A stretch of 64,000 nucleotides of DNA, taken from assembly GCF_009727055.1 (NCBI RefSeq), contig NC_052351.1, positions 4,277,180 to 4,341,179 of the forward strand, in the 5' to 3' direction. Every line of letters begins with the position of its first letter. Positions within the stretch are counted from its first letter, which is position 1. Of this stretch, positions 11,620 to 23,608 are shown piece after piece. A program made the translations under genes and the position numbers. This DNA is from Benincasa hispida. Its lineage: Eukaryota > Streptophyta > Magnoliopsida > Cucurbitales > Cucurbitaceae. Under the pieces are notes generated by a model. It saw only the letters and a list, made by a program, of their open reading frames with translations, ran no database searches and was not told the DNA's origin.

Positions 11620-13250
11620 AATCTAACCTCCTATCCTAGTGCCCTACGCCTATACCTACTTGTTTGACTTTTTATTTATTTTAACAAAAGTTAATGCACA
11701 AAATTATTCACAGACCGACACAAAAAACCGACCGTTTATGGGTATATGTTAAACTCTCCCAACTTATCATTTTGTTTTGATATCTTATCATTTTGTCCGT
11801 TCATTACACTAAAACTGATCGTTGGAGAAATCATTAGAAGACAACATCACAACGTACCAAGTTTTATTTTGCTATATATATAAAGGAGAACTTACAAACA
11901 AATAAATTTTGTTTTGAATTTATATCTAATAATTATTAGAAATGTTATTAAGTATTTAAATTGCCGTGGGTGCCTAGCCCACTGATTATACAAGCAAACA
12001 AGTAAAACTTTATTTTAAACTTGTGTTTTATGAGCCTAATTGAAATTAATTTTTTAGATTGATCAATCTTAAAAATCCTATATATATATATTTTTTAATT
12101 TTATGTGATATGGAATGACTTAAGGAAAATGAGAGTTGCAAAAAACAACGTCATTTGATTTTATAACTTCGTTATAATTATTTCTAGATATTATTATCGG
12201 CAAGTTGAAATTCATTCTTTTTTATTGCTATAACTAATTAGTATTTGATGAATTGTTGATTGGTTAAATTATATTTGGCCCATAAATTCAAACTATTTTT
12301 TCAGAGATTATATGTGTGTATAGAGAATGTTAGATGAGTGCAAATTCTCAATGAAAATGAGGGATAATTGTACAAATCACTATTGAATTATGAGGTTTAT
12401 TATAATGTACACTCTTCAACATTTAATTTGATCAACTAAAAAGCTAATCATAGGTTTTTCTCTCCATCGAAACAATTGGATCGTTATGCTCATTACTAAA
12501 CTTGTTGAAAAGATGAAATATAACCATGGTACAAAGAATTTTTCATCGAATATCTAGACATTCGAAGAAATTTCAAGTTTAAAAAGAAAATTGACAAGAT
12601 GAACTGAACTATAATGTGAAAGTGAAATTCATAATTTAATATTTAAATAATAATTGAAAAAATATTTATAAATAAAGATGATATCGAGATCAAGTTTTGA
12701 TGCAGATTAAGGAATTAAAATATTGACATGACGTAAATTAATAGGTTTGACATCATTATTGAGAAACATTCAAAATCAAGAATTAAAATAACGATGTCGA
12801 TATTAATATCAAAATTTTAATTGTACAACATCCAATGCTAACCCACGAGATTGATTGCAACAAATAACAAAAATAGAAATGGAGTAATTGATCAAACTGA
12901 AAAATTAAGAGTATAATTGTAGCAAATCATATAATTTAGAGCTGTCATTGATTAAATTAAAATTTATTGGGTGCAATTGTAATAAACCAATCCATTTTTC
13001 TTACAAAAGATAGATTTGGGCTCTTACAAGATCAGTCCAAAAGTCCAAAGGTATGGCCCATTCATGAAAGAAAAATGCAACCTTTAACATTTCTCTTTCT
13101 AATTGTTATTATTATTTTATAGGTAAAACAATTAACAAATTACAAATACAACATTAATCAGTGGGATAATTAAGCTTTTCATTACACAAATCCCAGAAAT
13201 AATATGGGAATGAATTTCAATTTTCAACCAAGCAATGCACACTTCAAACT

Positions 13251-14864
13251 TCAAAGGCTCTCAGCTCTGCCATTAGAATCAAATGCTTCAACACATGGGA
13301 TGCTCTGTTCATATCTGAAAAAGTTATCTGGATCCACCATGCTCTTCACCTTCACCAATCTATCAAAGTTTCCTTTGAAGTACTTTCTTCCCCAACTGCT
13401 TGCATGCCCATTCCCATTCACTCCCAAATCCACATCTCTGTAGTTCAAATAAGCACTTCTAGGCGATTTCGAAACGTACGGTGTCATGTACTCATACATC
13501 TCTCTGATCAGCTCCACATTCTTGTCTGCAGCCTCATCTCCTTCTTCTTTCCATGTCACTGAGTATTGTATTTTGTATTTGTTCCCTGCTCTATGTGGAA
13601 ATGGAGTCTCCGTCTCTGGAATTTGACTCATTTTCCCACCATATGGATTGAAAGTCAGCGCTGGTCTTTTCAGTTCAATCATTTTCCTCATCATTCCTTC
13701 AAGGTCTGCCTTTGAGATTGGTTCTTGAACATAATCTGATTTCTTCTTCAAGAACTTTTCAGATTTTGGTTGCCTTTCTAGCAAGACATTGAGTGGAGTT
13801 CCAATTGGGTAGTTTGACCAGAACAGAACAGAGTCAATCCAGCTCATTTCTATACAATCCTCAACCTTAATACCCAATTCCGGCAACTTTTTAGACATTA
13901 ACGCAAACAGCTTCTGTGCATTTCCAAGGAACAAGGAAATGAACTTGGCTTTTGCTGTCTTTAGGGCTTTTTTATTTACAGGAAGAATCACCACTCTTAT
14001 GAATAGATTTTCATCAATTTTATCAGCAATTTCTTGCCATTTGTACAAGATATCTACAACACCTTCCTCCATGGTTTTCTCCGTTCTAAAAACAGTGACA
14101 GTTTCAGGTAAAGGAACAAGTTTAAACTTCCACGAAACAATGACACCAAAACTAGCTCCACCTCCTCCTCTAATTGCCCAAAATAAATCTTCTCCCATTG
14201 ATGCTCTATCCAAAACCCTACCATTTACATCAACAATTAAAGCATCGACTACATTGTCCACAGAAACCCCAAATTTTCTCATCAAATTACCGTATCCGGC
14301 GCCGCTGAGATGTCCTCCAACTCCAACCGTGGGGCAAACCCCAGCTGGGAATCCATGGATCTTGCTCTTCTCTGCAATTTTGAAGTAAACTTCGCCAAGG
14401 GTTGCTCCCGAATCCACCCACGCGCTCTCGTCTTCAATGTCGACAGCTACAGATCGAAGATTGAACATATCGAGGATCACAAATGTGGAATCGGAGACAT
14501 AAGAGAGACCGTCGTAATCATGGCCACCACTTCGGATTCTGATTTCTAGGGCGTGGATTCTGCAACAGAGAATCGTGGCTTGAATGTGAGAGACATGGGT
14601 TGGGGCGACGATGAACAAGGGTTTGGGGGTAGTGGGTGAGGCGAACCTGAGATTTCTGATGTAAGAGTTTAAGACAGGGGAGTAAGATGGGTTATCGGGG
14701 AAGAAGATAACTTCAGAGATTGGAGAAGATGATGGCGCAGAATGATCGGAAAGACACTTGAGAAGGGTTTGATGAGATGGGATTTGATCAGAAACCGCCA
14801 TTGAAGGGAGAATGAGAAGAAAGGTTGTGAGAACTGGGATTAATAATGAATTTGGAATCCCCAT
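13251..14864 (-). CDS. BBE-like FAD-linked oxidoreductase 3
   Basis: Intact single-exon gene of 537 residues, the most divergent member of the array. Signal peptide covers about residues 1-24. FAD attachment residues are His115 (RSGGHDYDG) and Cys177 (PAGVCPTVGVGGH); the oxygen-gate position is Val180, pointing to an oxidase. Tyr191 sits in SGAGYG, where the paralogues have SGGGYG. KIQYSVTW and NYRDVDLG complete the active site. After the usual SIP motif it has a longer tail with an extra Cys (about 15 residues after SIP). I chose the ATG at 14864 because it opens directly onto the hydrophobic signal. An in-frame ATG at 14921 would add 19 residues containing two Cys and is the first ATG after the TATA box, so it could also be used. 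Role is as for the family: covalent-FAD alcohol oxidation in the secretory route, substrate unknown. Confidence 0.94.
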   Translation of the reverse strand: MGIPNSLLIPVLTTFLLILPSMAVSDQIPSHQTLLKCLSDHSAPSSSPISEVIFFPDNPSYSPVLNSYIRNLRFASPTTPKPLFIVAPTHVSHIQATILCCRIHALEIRIRSGGHDYDGLSYVSDSTFVILDMFNLRSVAVDIEDESAWVDSGATLGEVYFKIAEKSKIHGFPAGVCPTVGVGGHLSGAGYGNLMRKFGVSVDNVVDALIVDVNGRVLDRASMGEDLFWAIRGGGGASFGVIVSWKFKLVPLPETVTVFRTEKTMEEGVVDILYKWQEIADKIDENLFIRVVILPVNKKALKTAKAKFISLFLGNAQKLFALMSKKLPELGIKVEDCIEMSWIDSVLFWSNYPIGTPLNVLLERQPKSEKFLKKKSDYVQEPISKADLEGMMRKMIELKRPALTFNPYGGKMSQIPETETPFPHRAGNKYKIQYSVTWKEEGDEAADKNVELIREMYEYMTPYVSKSPRSAYLNYRDVDLGVNGNGHASSWGRKYFKGNFDRLVKVKSMVDPDNFFRYEQSIPCVEAFDSNGRAESL

Positions 14865-14978
14865 TGAAATGGCGTTGGGAGGAAGATGACGAAAACAAAA
14901 GAAACAACCAGGCATTTCCATTGACCATTGGAGGCTGGCACTTCATACTTGAAGCTTAAGTAATATCTGTCCTTTCTC

Positions 14979-14985
14979 ATTTATA
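14979..14985 (-). promoter_or_regulatory. TATA box of BBE-like 3
   Basis: Minus-strand CTATAAATG gives TATAAAT 58 bp upstream of the ATG at 14921 and 115 bp upstream of the ATG at 14864. Transcription would start near 14950, so both ATGs would be in the messenger RNA. Confidence 0.55.
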
Positions 14986-15049
14986 GATAAAGCATTTTAT
15001 TATGGCTGTTTTTAAATATAAAAAAATAAATCAAAATACTTATAATGAA

Positions 15050-15175
15050 ATTTTATAACTATCAATGATAGATGGTGATAGATCCTAGTGTCCTAAAAAT
15101 AAATTGAAGTCTATCAGTATCTATTAGTGATATTGATAGTTCTAAAATTTTGCTATATCTTATAAATATTTTCAA
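15050..15175. repeat. Dispersed CTATC/GATAG palindromic repeat, copy 3
   Basis: ACTATCAATGATAGATGG and GTCTATCAGTATC are followed by the tail ATTTTGCTATATCTTATAAAT. This is the clearest palindromic core of the three copies and lies just upstream of the copia element at 15209. Confidence 0.5.
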
Positions 15176-15208
15176 CAGTTTTATCATTTAAAATAATTTC
15201 TCTTTTAT

Positions 15209-15570
15209 TATTATAAATATCATAAAAATAGATATCCAAGGCTCAGTGTCCTAAAAGTCATGTTATCCATATGCCTTGTAATAATTCATGCTCGTTGTTT
15301 ATGTAAGTCCACATTCTACTTACCACTTACCACTTATCGTGATATTTGGTAGATCTTAAAATTATGCATGTCGGTGAGAATTAAAAAAAAATCATATATT
15401 TCCTATTTCCGTAAAATTATATTTTCTATTTCTATTATTCATATTTCCATAAAATTATATTTTTAGTTATTTTTAATTTAGTTGTTTATAAGTTTAGATA
15501 TATTTTATTATATTATATTTATATATATTATATTTTCTCCATATTCGTTGTGCTCCTCAATTTCACAATA
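15209..15570 (+). repeat. 5' LTR of the copia element at 15209-23344
   Basis: Starts TATTATAAATATCAT and ends at CACAATA, matching the 3' LTR that ends GACAACA. The first bases are TA rather than the canonical TG in both copies. Confidence 0.85.
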
Positions 15571-15702
15571 CGTTCTCAACACGAACTCATGTTGCTTCCG
15601 TCGCTGAAGGTACGTCTTAAAGTAGGTCAGTTTTTTTTCTCTTTATTATAATCAATAAATTAAATGTTATTTTGCATATTTAGTAAATATTAAATTTCTA
15701 AT

Positions 15703-16463
15703 ATGAATACAAAATTTTGTAATAATGTTGTCATGAAAAACTTTACAAAATTAGAATTTGCAGCCCTTGACATTAATGGTAATAATAATTTATCATTGGT
15801 GCTCGATGCCAAAATCCACCCGACTGTTATGTACTTGGGAAAAACAATTAAGAAAGGAAATATGACATTCCACCAGGACAAAGCAAAAACTATGATTTTC
15901 CTTCGTCATCATCTCTATGGGGATTAAAAATGAAATATCTTACAATAAAATATCCCTGTATCTTGTGAAAAATTTGAAAGAAATGTTGATCCTCAAAAGA
16001 CAGTTATTCTTCCTAAAGCCCGTTATGAGAGGATGCACTTGAGGCTACAAGATTTTAAATCAGTAAGTGATTGCAATTTCGCATTATTTAAAATCACTTC
16101 AAAATTATTGTTATGCGGAGAAAAAATTATTGATGCTGATATGTTAGATAAGACATTTTTTACATTTCATGTCTCGAATATGCTCCTGCAACAACAATAT
16201 CGAGAGAAAATTAATTTCATGTCTTCTCATGGTCGAACAAAATAATGAGATATTGATGAAAAATCACGAATCTCGACCAACTGGAACGATACCATTCCAT
16301 AAAGTGAATGCCGTGAATTTTAATAATAATCGTGGTCGAGGTGAGGTCGCGGTCGAGGTCGTGACCGTGGCAGAGGAAGAAATAATTATTATTTTCGTGG
16401 TGGTCGTTTTAATAATTCAAATTTCAAAAAAACCACACAAAATGATGATCACAAAGGAAAAGC
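15703..16463 (+). pseudogene. Copia gag remnant
   Basis: Broken gag polyprotein of the copia element. Fragments include LEFAALDINGNN, FLRHHLYGD, RMHLRLQDFKS and LLQQQYRE, which are familiar from plant copia Gag proteins of the UBN2 type, then an RG-rich stretch. At least two frameshifts and stops (for example after about 15925) separate the pieces. The remnant ends where a MITE is inserted. Confidence 0.8.
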
Positions 16464-16471
16464 TCCACAAG

Positions 16472-16878
16472 TAGGGTTGGCAAAAATCTCCGCTCGAGGT
16501 GGGGAATCATTAGTTTGACTAGGGATGGGGGTCAACTAGGAATAAAAAACGGGTCCCCAATCAGGGATGAGGACTGTATCTCCGCCACATCCCCGTCCCT
16601 GACCCCACCTCGAATATTTTTTTTAATAAATTTTAATAATATATATACATATTTATTTTAATTTTTTTAAAATTTATTTCATAATATAATTATATTAAAC
16701 TTTTTATTAAATATAAAATATTTTTAATTATTAATTTAAATAAATAAAAGAGTAGTAATATTAGTTTTATCAAATATCTAAAATTTGAATTTAAATACCA
16801 AAATTTAATTGATTTTAAATAAATAATTGATTAAAAATACAAATATAAATGGGGCATTTTCCCCCGTTGTCAACCCTA
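16472..16878. mobile_element. hAT-type MITE, 407 bp
   Basis: Terminal inverted repeats TAGGGTTGGCAA and TTGTCAACCCTA (one mismatch) are flanked by an exact 8-bp target-site duplication TCCACAAG (16464-16471 and 16879-16886), which is the hAT hallmark. The interior is AT-rich with GC-rich subterminal parts and has no coding capacity. A related element is at 28499-29004. Confidence 0.92.
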
Positions 16879-16886
16879 TCCACAAG

Positions 16887-19644
16887 ATAAAAGTTCAAAA
16901 AGTGTTGAAAATAAATACTTCCGATGCAGAATGACTGACTATTGGTTACGTATCTATCGTATGTCAAAACACTTAGTTGACCTCTATCAAGTTTCTCTGA
17001 AGGAAAATGGGAAAATGTGGAAGTAAATTTTACATACCATGATAATAATATATTTGACCTATCCCATATGACGAATTTGGATGTAGCAGACTTCTTTGAA
17101 TCTCCTGAAGAGAATATTAGTGCAGTTGATGAAACATAAATGTTTCTTTTCATTTTGATAATATCTAGACTTTGTTGTTTCTTTTATCTATCTTCATATT
17201 TTTTTTTAGTAACTTTTGTATATTTTAAGTGTTATTTTTCTTATTGTAATTATTTTCTTTTAATGAAGAAACATGGATCATTTTCATATGTTGGGTGTTT
17301 AAAAAATGAGCAAAGAAGATCTATGTCTAACAGACAGTGCAACTACACACACAATACTTACAAATAAAAAATATTTTTCCAAATTGATAATGCTAAAAGC
17401 AAAAGTAAATACAAAATGAAGTTCTGTAAACTTGATCGAAGGTTTTGGAAAAGCAAATATTATTTTGCCTAAAGGAACAAAATTTACAATTAACAATGCA
17501 TTGTTCTCCAGTCAATCAAAGAGAAATCTTCTAAGTTTTAAAGATATACGTTACAATGGTTATCATACTAAGATTGATGGTAAGAATAATGTGGAATATC
17601 TATATATTATCTCTACCATCTTAAATAAAAAATGTATATTGGAAAAATTGTCTGTTTTATCTTCTGAATTGTATTATACTTATATACGACTAATCGAAAC
17701 ATATGCAACAATGAACCTGAAGTTCATGAATCCAGACATATTTATAATTTGGTATGATTGATTGGGTCTTCTAGAATCTATAATGATAAGGAGAATTATT
17801 GAGAATTCAAATGGATACCCTTTGAAGAACAGAAGATTCTTCAATCTAATGAATTATCATGTGATGTTTGCTCTCAAGGCAAATAAATAATTAGACCATT
17901 GCAATCTAAAGTGGGGACTGAATCACCTGCAATGTGACCCTTTTGCAGAGGAGAAATCTTACGAGAAGAAAAGTTCTTCAAAGGTTAGTAATTCTTATCC
18001 CTTTTCTATTTTATCTAATTCATTTTAGCTTGTTGTAAACATTTAATAGAATGCATATTTTAGAGCAAATTTATGGTTATATATGTGGAGCTATTAAGCC
18101 ACCAAGTGGATCATTTAGATATTTTATGATATTAATAGATGTATCTAGTAGATGATCACACTTGTGCTTATTATCAAGTCGAAATCTTGCATTTGCAAGA
18201 TTACTTGCTCAAATAATTAAGTTAAGAGAACAATTTTCTGATTATACAATTAAGACCATTTGTCTTGATAATGCTGGTGAATTTATATCCCAAGCTTTTG
18301 ATCATTAGTGTATGTCAATTTGGATGAGTGTTAAACATCTTGTAGCTCATGTTCATACATAAAATGATTTAGCCGAATCATCTATAAAACGTTTGCAATT
18401 AATTGCAAGACCATTACTTATGAGAGCTAAGCTTCATGGGGACATGCTATTTTGCATGTAGCATCACTTGTACGCATTAGGCCAGTAACTTATCATAAAT
18501 ACTCGTCATTACAATTAACTTATGGTCATGAGCCAAATATTTCCCATATAATAATTTTTTGGTGTGCAGTATACGTTCCAATCGCTCCACCACAACACAC
18601 TAAGATGTGTCCTTAAATGAGGTTGAATATATGTTGGATATGATTCCCCATCAATTATTAAATATTTTGAACCCCTAACAAATGATGTATTTACTGCACG
18701 ATTTGCTGATTGTCATTTTAATGAGACAAATTTTCCAACATCAGGAGGAGAAATTAAGAAATTGGAAAAAGAAATTGCATCGAATGTATCGTTATTGTCT
18801 CATTTAGATCCTCGCCAGATCAATATGAACTTGAAGTTCAGAAAACAATTCATTTTCAAAATATAATAAATCAATTATCAGATGCATTTATTGATAGATG
18901 CGAAGAAAGTAACTAAGTCACATATACTAGCTGCAAATGTTCTATAAAAAATTGAAATTCCAGCACAATAAGTTGTCACAAATGAGTCTGGAACACGCCA
19001 GAAACGTAGTGGACTAGTAAATTCCAAAGATAAAAATCCTCAAAAACGAAAAATAATTAATAGTGAAAAATATTTGGTTGAAGATATAAATACCCTGGAA
19101 GAAATCCTCGACAAGACTAGTGAGGAAGATGAAATACCTAGAGATAATAATGAGATTTTAATAAAGTATGTCATGATAGGAAAAAGATGGAATCAAACTA
19201 ATGTAATTATTCACAACATTTTTTGTGTATAATGTTGGTGTTGATATTATATCTGAAAATGAGAATCCTGAACCAAAATCTATTGAAGAGTGTCGACATA
19301 GAAAAGATTGACTTCAGTGAAAAGAAGCTATTGAGATAGAATTAAATTCACTTTCAAAACGCCAGGTTTTTGGACCTGTAGTTTGAACACAAGAAGGTGT
19401 CAAACCTGTGGAATACAAATATGTATTTGTGAGAAAAAGAAATGAAAATAATGAGATCACAACATACAAAGCAAGACTAGTTGCACAAAGTTTTTCACAA
19501 AACTTGATATTGATTATGATGAGGCATATTCTCCAGTGGTGGATGCAATAATACTAAGATATTTAATTAACTTGACTGTGTATGAAAGTTTGGACATGCA
19601 TCATGGATGTAACCACAATATATTTATAGGGATCTCTTGATAAT
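16887..19644 (+). pseudogene. Copia protease-integrase-RT remnant (left part)
   Basis: Continuation of the copia polyprotein after the MITE. Protease/pre-integrase pieces are near 17300-17760. Integrase pieces near 18080-18460 include GSFRYFMILIDVSS and TICLDNAGEFISQAF, carrying the two catalytic Asp regions. Reverse-transcriptase pieces near 19320-19650 include the motif ending YGSLDNDI (with one stop before it), where a solo LTR interrupts. Stops and frameshifts occur throughout. Confidence 0.75.
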
Positions 19645-19649
19645 GATAT

Positions 19650-21629
19650 TGTTGGATTTTATGTCCTAAAACTCGTAGTTTGTAAATTAATAAACATATT
19701 CTGTTTTGTTTTTCGATAAAGTTGTTATTGAAATTGTAATCTTGAATCCAATAAACTAAGGTCCTAAGGCTATTTAATGTAGTTTAAACTTTATGTAATG
19801 ACATAAATGTGGATCAAGTTCAAATATATAGCCAAAATGGTCTATAGTATATGAATAAGATTGGGCGCCTTATTCTGGGTACACTATGGATGCGGCCCAA
19901 TTTGTAGTTAGTACAAACGATGTGATTCTGAATCGTTCATATAGAGATATGTGAGTCGGGGCATCCTATGCAATGAGTTTGCATAAGACTGAACCATGAA
20001 ATAGTTACTTTTTACGTTCTAAATGCCATTTTATGTATAAAACTGACTATTTCGTTAATTGATGACCTAGATAACTTAATCTTAATCTTGAGCTAACTAT
20101 GAACTCCTATTCACTCTGAATTATCCTTAGATATGCATAGGTGAGGGTAGCTCATCATCGCTGGCCCAATAAGCCTCCCATTTCAAGGGTAAGATCAGGC
20201 GGATAGCTGGGAACATAAGGTGCAAGATGAAATTCACTCCTACCCGTTATAAGGATAGTAGATAGATTATTCCCTTTAGTACTGAATCCAGGTCTTGAAC
20301 AAGGGGCCCCACCCTCTCCTTGGCCCGAGAGGGATTCGGTTTATAGGTTGGACCTTGAACCAATTGTTCATTGGAAGATCAGTGGAACTTAAGGAACAAG
20401 ATATAGTCTTGGGGGTAAAACAGTTTTTACGACCCAGCCGAGATTACGAACAATCTGTGAAGGATTAGCTTACTAATCATGGTTATATCAAATGGACACA
20501 AATATATCTATAGTGAGGGGAGTGCAACTATGGGACTATAGTGGAATGACGCGTTAGTTAACGAATGTTGATTAGCTCTGTCTAAAGAGTTTAGCTAGCT
20601 AATCTCGGATCGTTGGAGCCCATGATCTATAGGTCCATTAGGTTCCCCTATTAGCTCATATAGAATAAACTTAGAATAGTATGATAAAATAATTCGAATT
20701 GTTCGAATTAGGTGAAGAGAGAGAAACCAACAATATATGTGATATAGTGGTTGGTTTTTCAGTTTAGAGATACAACTTTAATATTTAAATGTGATTAAAA
20801 TATCAAGAATATGAATATGTTCATAATCGGAAGCATGGAAATAATGGAAATGGTCAAAGATGTAAAAAGTCGAAGAGTTGACTTTTTTACTTTAAAAAAT
20901 CAAACTTTGACCAACCTTATATTCAAATGTGATTTGAATTTCGAGAAAATGAATGCGGATTCATGCTTGGGAGGTCAAAATTAGTCAACACGGAAAAAAC
21001 ATAAAAAGTCAAAATGTTGACTTTTTTGTCAAAGTTTGACTTTGACCAAATGACTATGTTGCTCTTTGACTAAAGTTAGTGGGAAAATCCAAACTTTTGT
21101 TGGATAATCCCACTAACAACATAGTGGGCTAGGTGTTGGCTTATAGTGGAGATATTAAGCCCAATTACATAGTGGATTCTAGGTGTTGGTATTTATGAAT
21201 CTGTTTCATGCAAATGTTGCATAGTTTTTCTATAAAATGGGCTTTCAATTATGGATGAAAGACTTTTGGCCATTTTTCCAAAATTATTTTTTTAAATTTG
21301 GGCTGGAAAAATCACATTTTTGGAGAAAAAGAAAACCCATACCAAACCCAAATTCATTCATATTTTTCATCTTTTTTTCTCTCTCTCAGTTTTCTTCATC
21401 CATCGGGTCCCACAATCCGGTTCTGAGTCCAGAGGATAGTAAGTCAACTCTAATGGTGGTCCGGAAGAGTTTGGGTTGATATTCAACAAGGAAAAGCGGT
21501 TTTCGGGAGCTTCAAAAGTAAGTTAATTTACTGTTTTTTCTTCAAATTGCATGCTAATTTCCTTTTGATTAGAAGCAATTAAAGTGTAATTAGGTTCTTA
21601 TTCTACTGCGTATGTCTCGTGTTCCATTA
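19650..21629 (+). mobile_element. Solo LTR, family L, copy 1 (inserted in the copia RT)
   Basis: Begins TGTTGGATTTTATGTCC and ends TTCCATTA, with target-site duplication GATAT at 19645-19649 and 21630-21634. Removing it rejoins the broken copia reverse-transcriptase codons around the DIYM motif. The end TA instead of CA looks like a point change, because sister copies end in TTCA. Related copies are at 26336-28258 (plus) and 36051-51786 (minus, split). No internal coding region remains, so this is a product of LTR-LTR recombination. Confidence 0.9.
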
Positions 21630-21634
21630 GATAT

Positions 21635-22990
21635 TTATATGAGAATCTCATAAGGATTTAAGGTACCTGAAACATATATATATATTGAAACAATAATTCA
21701 ATATATATAACTTTGTATTCAATAAAGTTACAAAGATCACTATATAGATTGAAACAATAAGGACGGATGTGATACAATCGCCTGAGTGGATATTTATTGA
21801 AAGAAAAATATCAAAATAATTCAATATGTCTATGTGCTTTTATAAAAAAATCACAATAAGGATTTGCTATTATAACTGTATATGTTGACGACTTGAATAT
21901 AATTGGAACTTAAAGAGCTTTCAAAAAACAATAAAATATCTTAAGAAAAAATTTGAGATAAAAGATCTCGAAAAAACAAAATTGTCTTGGTTTGCAAATT
22001 GGGCATTTAGTAGATGGAAATATTTATTCATCGGTCAACTTATATAGAAAAATTTTTGAAAAGATTTTATATGGACAAAACACATCTATTAAATATTCCA
22101 ATGGAAGTCCATTCATTAGATATAAAGAAAGATATATTTCGACCTCGAGAAGATAATGAAAAACTTATGGATCTTGAAGTACCATATCTTAGTGCAATCG
22201 GTACACTTATGTATCTTGCTAATAGCACAAGACCAAATATTGCATTTTCAGTAAATTTATTTGCTAGATATAGTTCTTCTCCGTTATTAAGCATATACTC
22301 CATTATCTCTGAGAAATAATCGATATGGGTTTGTTTTCTTCAAATAAATGAAATTTTGATTTAGTTAGTTATGTAGATTCTGGATATTTATCTGATCCAC
22401 ACAAAGCTAGATCTCAAATAGGTTATTTGTTCACATGTGGAGGAACTTCTATATCGTGGCGATTGGAACAGACAACAACGACCACTTTCTCAAATCATGC
22501 TAAAATTCTTACAATTCACAAAACTAATCGAGAATGTGTATGACTAAGGTCAATGACTCAGCACATTCGTGAAACGTGTTACTTATCTTCTAATAAAAAT
22601 CTTCCAACAATATTATACAAAGACAACACAACCTGCATAGTCCAAATCAAATGAGGATTTATTAAAGGAGATAGAACAAAGCATATTTCACCGAAGTTTT
22701 TCTACACTCATGATCTTGAAGAAAATGATAACACCAATATACAACAAATTTGTTTGAATGATAACCTGCAGACTTATTTACAAAGTATTACCAATTGCAA
22801 CTTTTTAAAAATTGGTGCACAATATTGAAATGCGGCGACTCAGAGATCTTAAGTCATGTTTTTGTGAGAGGGAGTAAATACATGAAATATGTACTTTTTT
22901 TTTCCTTAACTGTGATTTTTTTTTCATTGGGTTTTTCCTAATAAGGTTTTAGCGATGCATAATTCATATATATATATATATATGGGCACA
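21635..22990 (+). pseudogene. Copia RT-RNase H remnant (right part)
   Basis: Resumes the reverse transcriptase after the solo LTR. The YVDD catalytic motif is at 21881-21892. A frame at 22014-22319 keeps the RT connection region (LVPYLSAIGTLMYLAN-like), and RNase H pieces follow at about 22365-22790 (DSGYLSDPHKARSQIGY). Several stops and frameshifts are present. Confidence 0.8.
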
Positions 22991-23000
22991 TGAGGGAGAG

Positions 23001-23344
23001 TATTATAAATATCATAAAAATATATGTCTAATACTTACCATCCTAAAAGTTGTGTCATTTTTCATGTTGTTCATGTGTCATATAATAATTCAGAATTGAT
23101 GTCCATGTAAGTCCACATACTACTGGTCACTTTGTGTATAAATAATGACATTTGATGGATCTTAAAATTATGCACATTGGTGAGAATAAATTTTTTTTTC
23201 ATATATTTTCTATTTTTATAAAATCATATTTTCTATTTATATTATTCCTATTTCCATAACATTATAATTTTAGTTATTTATAAGTTTAGTTATATTTTAC
23301 TATTATTATTATTATTATCCGCGGAGTTCCTCAATTTGACAACA
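23001..23344 (+). repeat. 3' LTR of the copia element at 15209-23344
   Basis: Starts TATTATAAATATCATAAA directly after a purine tract and ends GACAACA, followed by the TTTAT target duplicate. It has clearly diverged from the 5' LTR by substitutions and small indels, indicating an old insertion. Confidence 0.85.
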
Positions 23345-23608
23345 TTTATATATTTATTTATTTATTTTGAATTTTTGCATTTTTTGAGTGGATTTATGAT
23401 GACGAAAGTTAGGAATAGGGTGTTTTCTAATGCAAATTATACATATTTGTAGCAAGTAGAAAACCCGTATAGAAAAGAAACAGTTTTCTTAGAAGAAATG
23501 CAATCAGAATCAGCAATACAAGTTTCAGAAGCATTCATTCAAAGCTAAGGCTACCCCCACTTATTTTTCTTTTTTTCATAACATATCATAATTGAAACTT
23601 GAAATCCT

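Larger units (their letters stand above)
5416..13200. other. Long AT-rich intergenic region between BBE-like 2 and BBE-like 3
   Basis: About 7.8 kb with no gene that I can support. It holds microsatellites (entered separately), one sequence gap, two copies of a dispersed CTATC/GATAG repeat, many homopolymer A/T runs, and a less AT-rich island near 11440-11680 with a CACGTG G-box (about 11466) and paired W-box cores (11603-11619). All open frames are short and of low complexity. Older decayed transposon fragments may be present but are not recognisable. Confidence 0.5.
15209..23344 (+). mobile_element. Decayed Ty1/copia retrotransposon with nested insertions
   Basis: Bounded by similar LTRs (15209-15570 and 23001-23344) and a 5-bp target-site duplication TTTAT (15204-15208 and 23345-23349). 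Internal order is gag, protease region, integrase, reverse transcriptase and RNase H, the copia order, on the plus strand. All reading frames are broken by stops and frameshifts, so it cannot move by itself. A purine-rich tract TGAGGGAGAG (22991-23000) adjoins the 3' LTR. Two later insertions lie inside: a hAT-type MITE (16472-16878) and a solo LTR (19650-21629) that splits the reverse transcriptase. Confidence 0.9.

Noticed and set aside
21237..21479. 80-residue plus-strand frame
   Set aside because: Lies wholly inside a solo LTR and has low-complexity Phe/Ser content.
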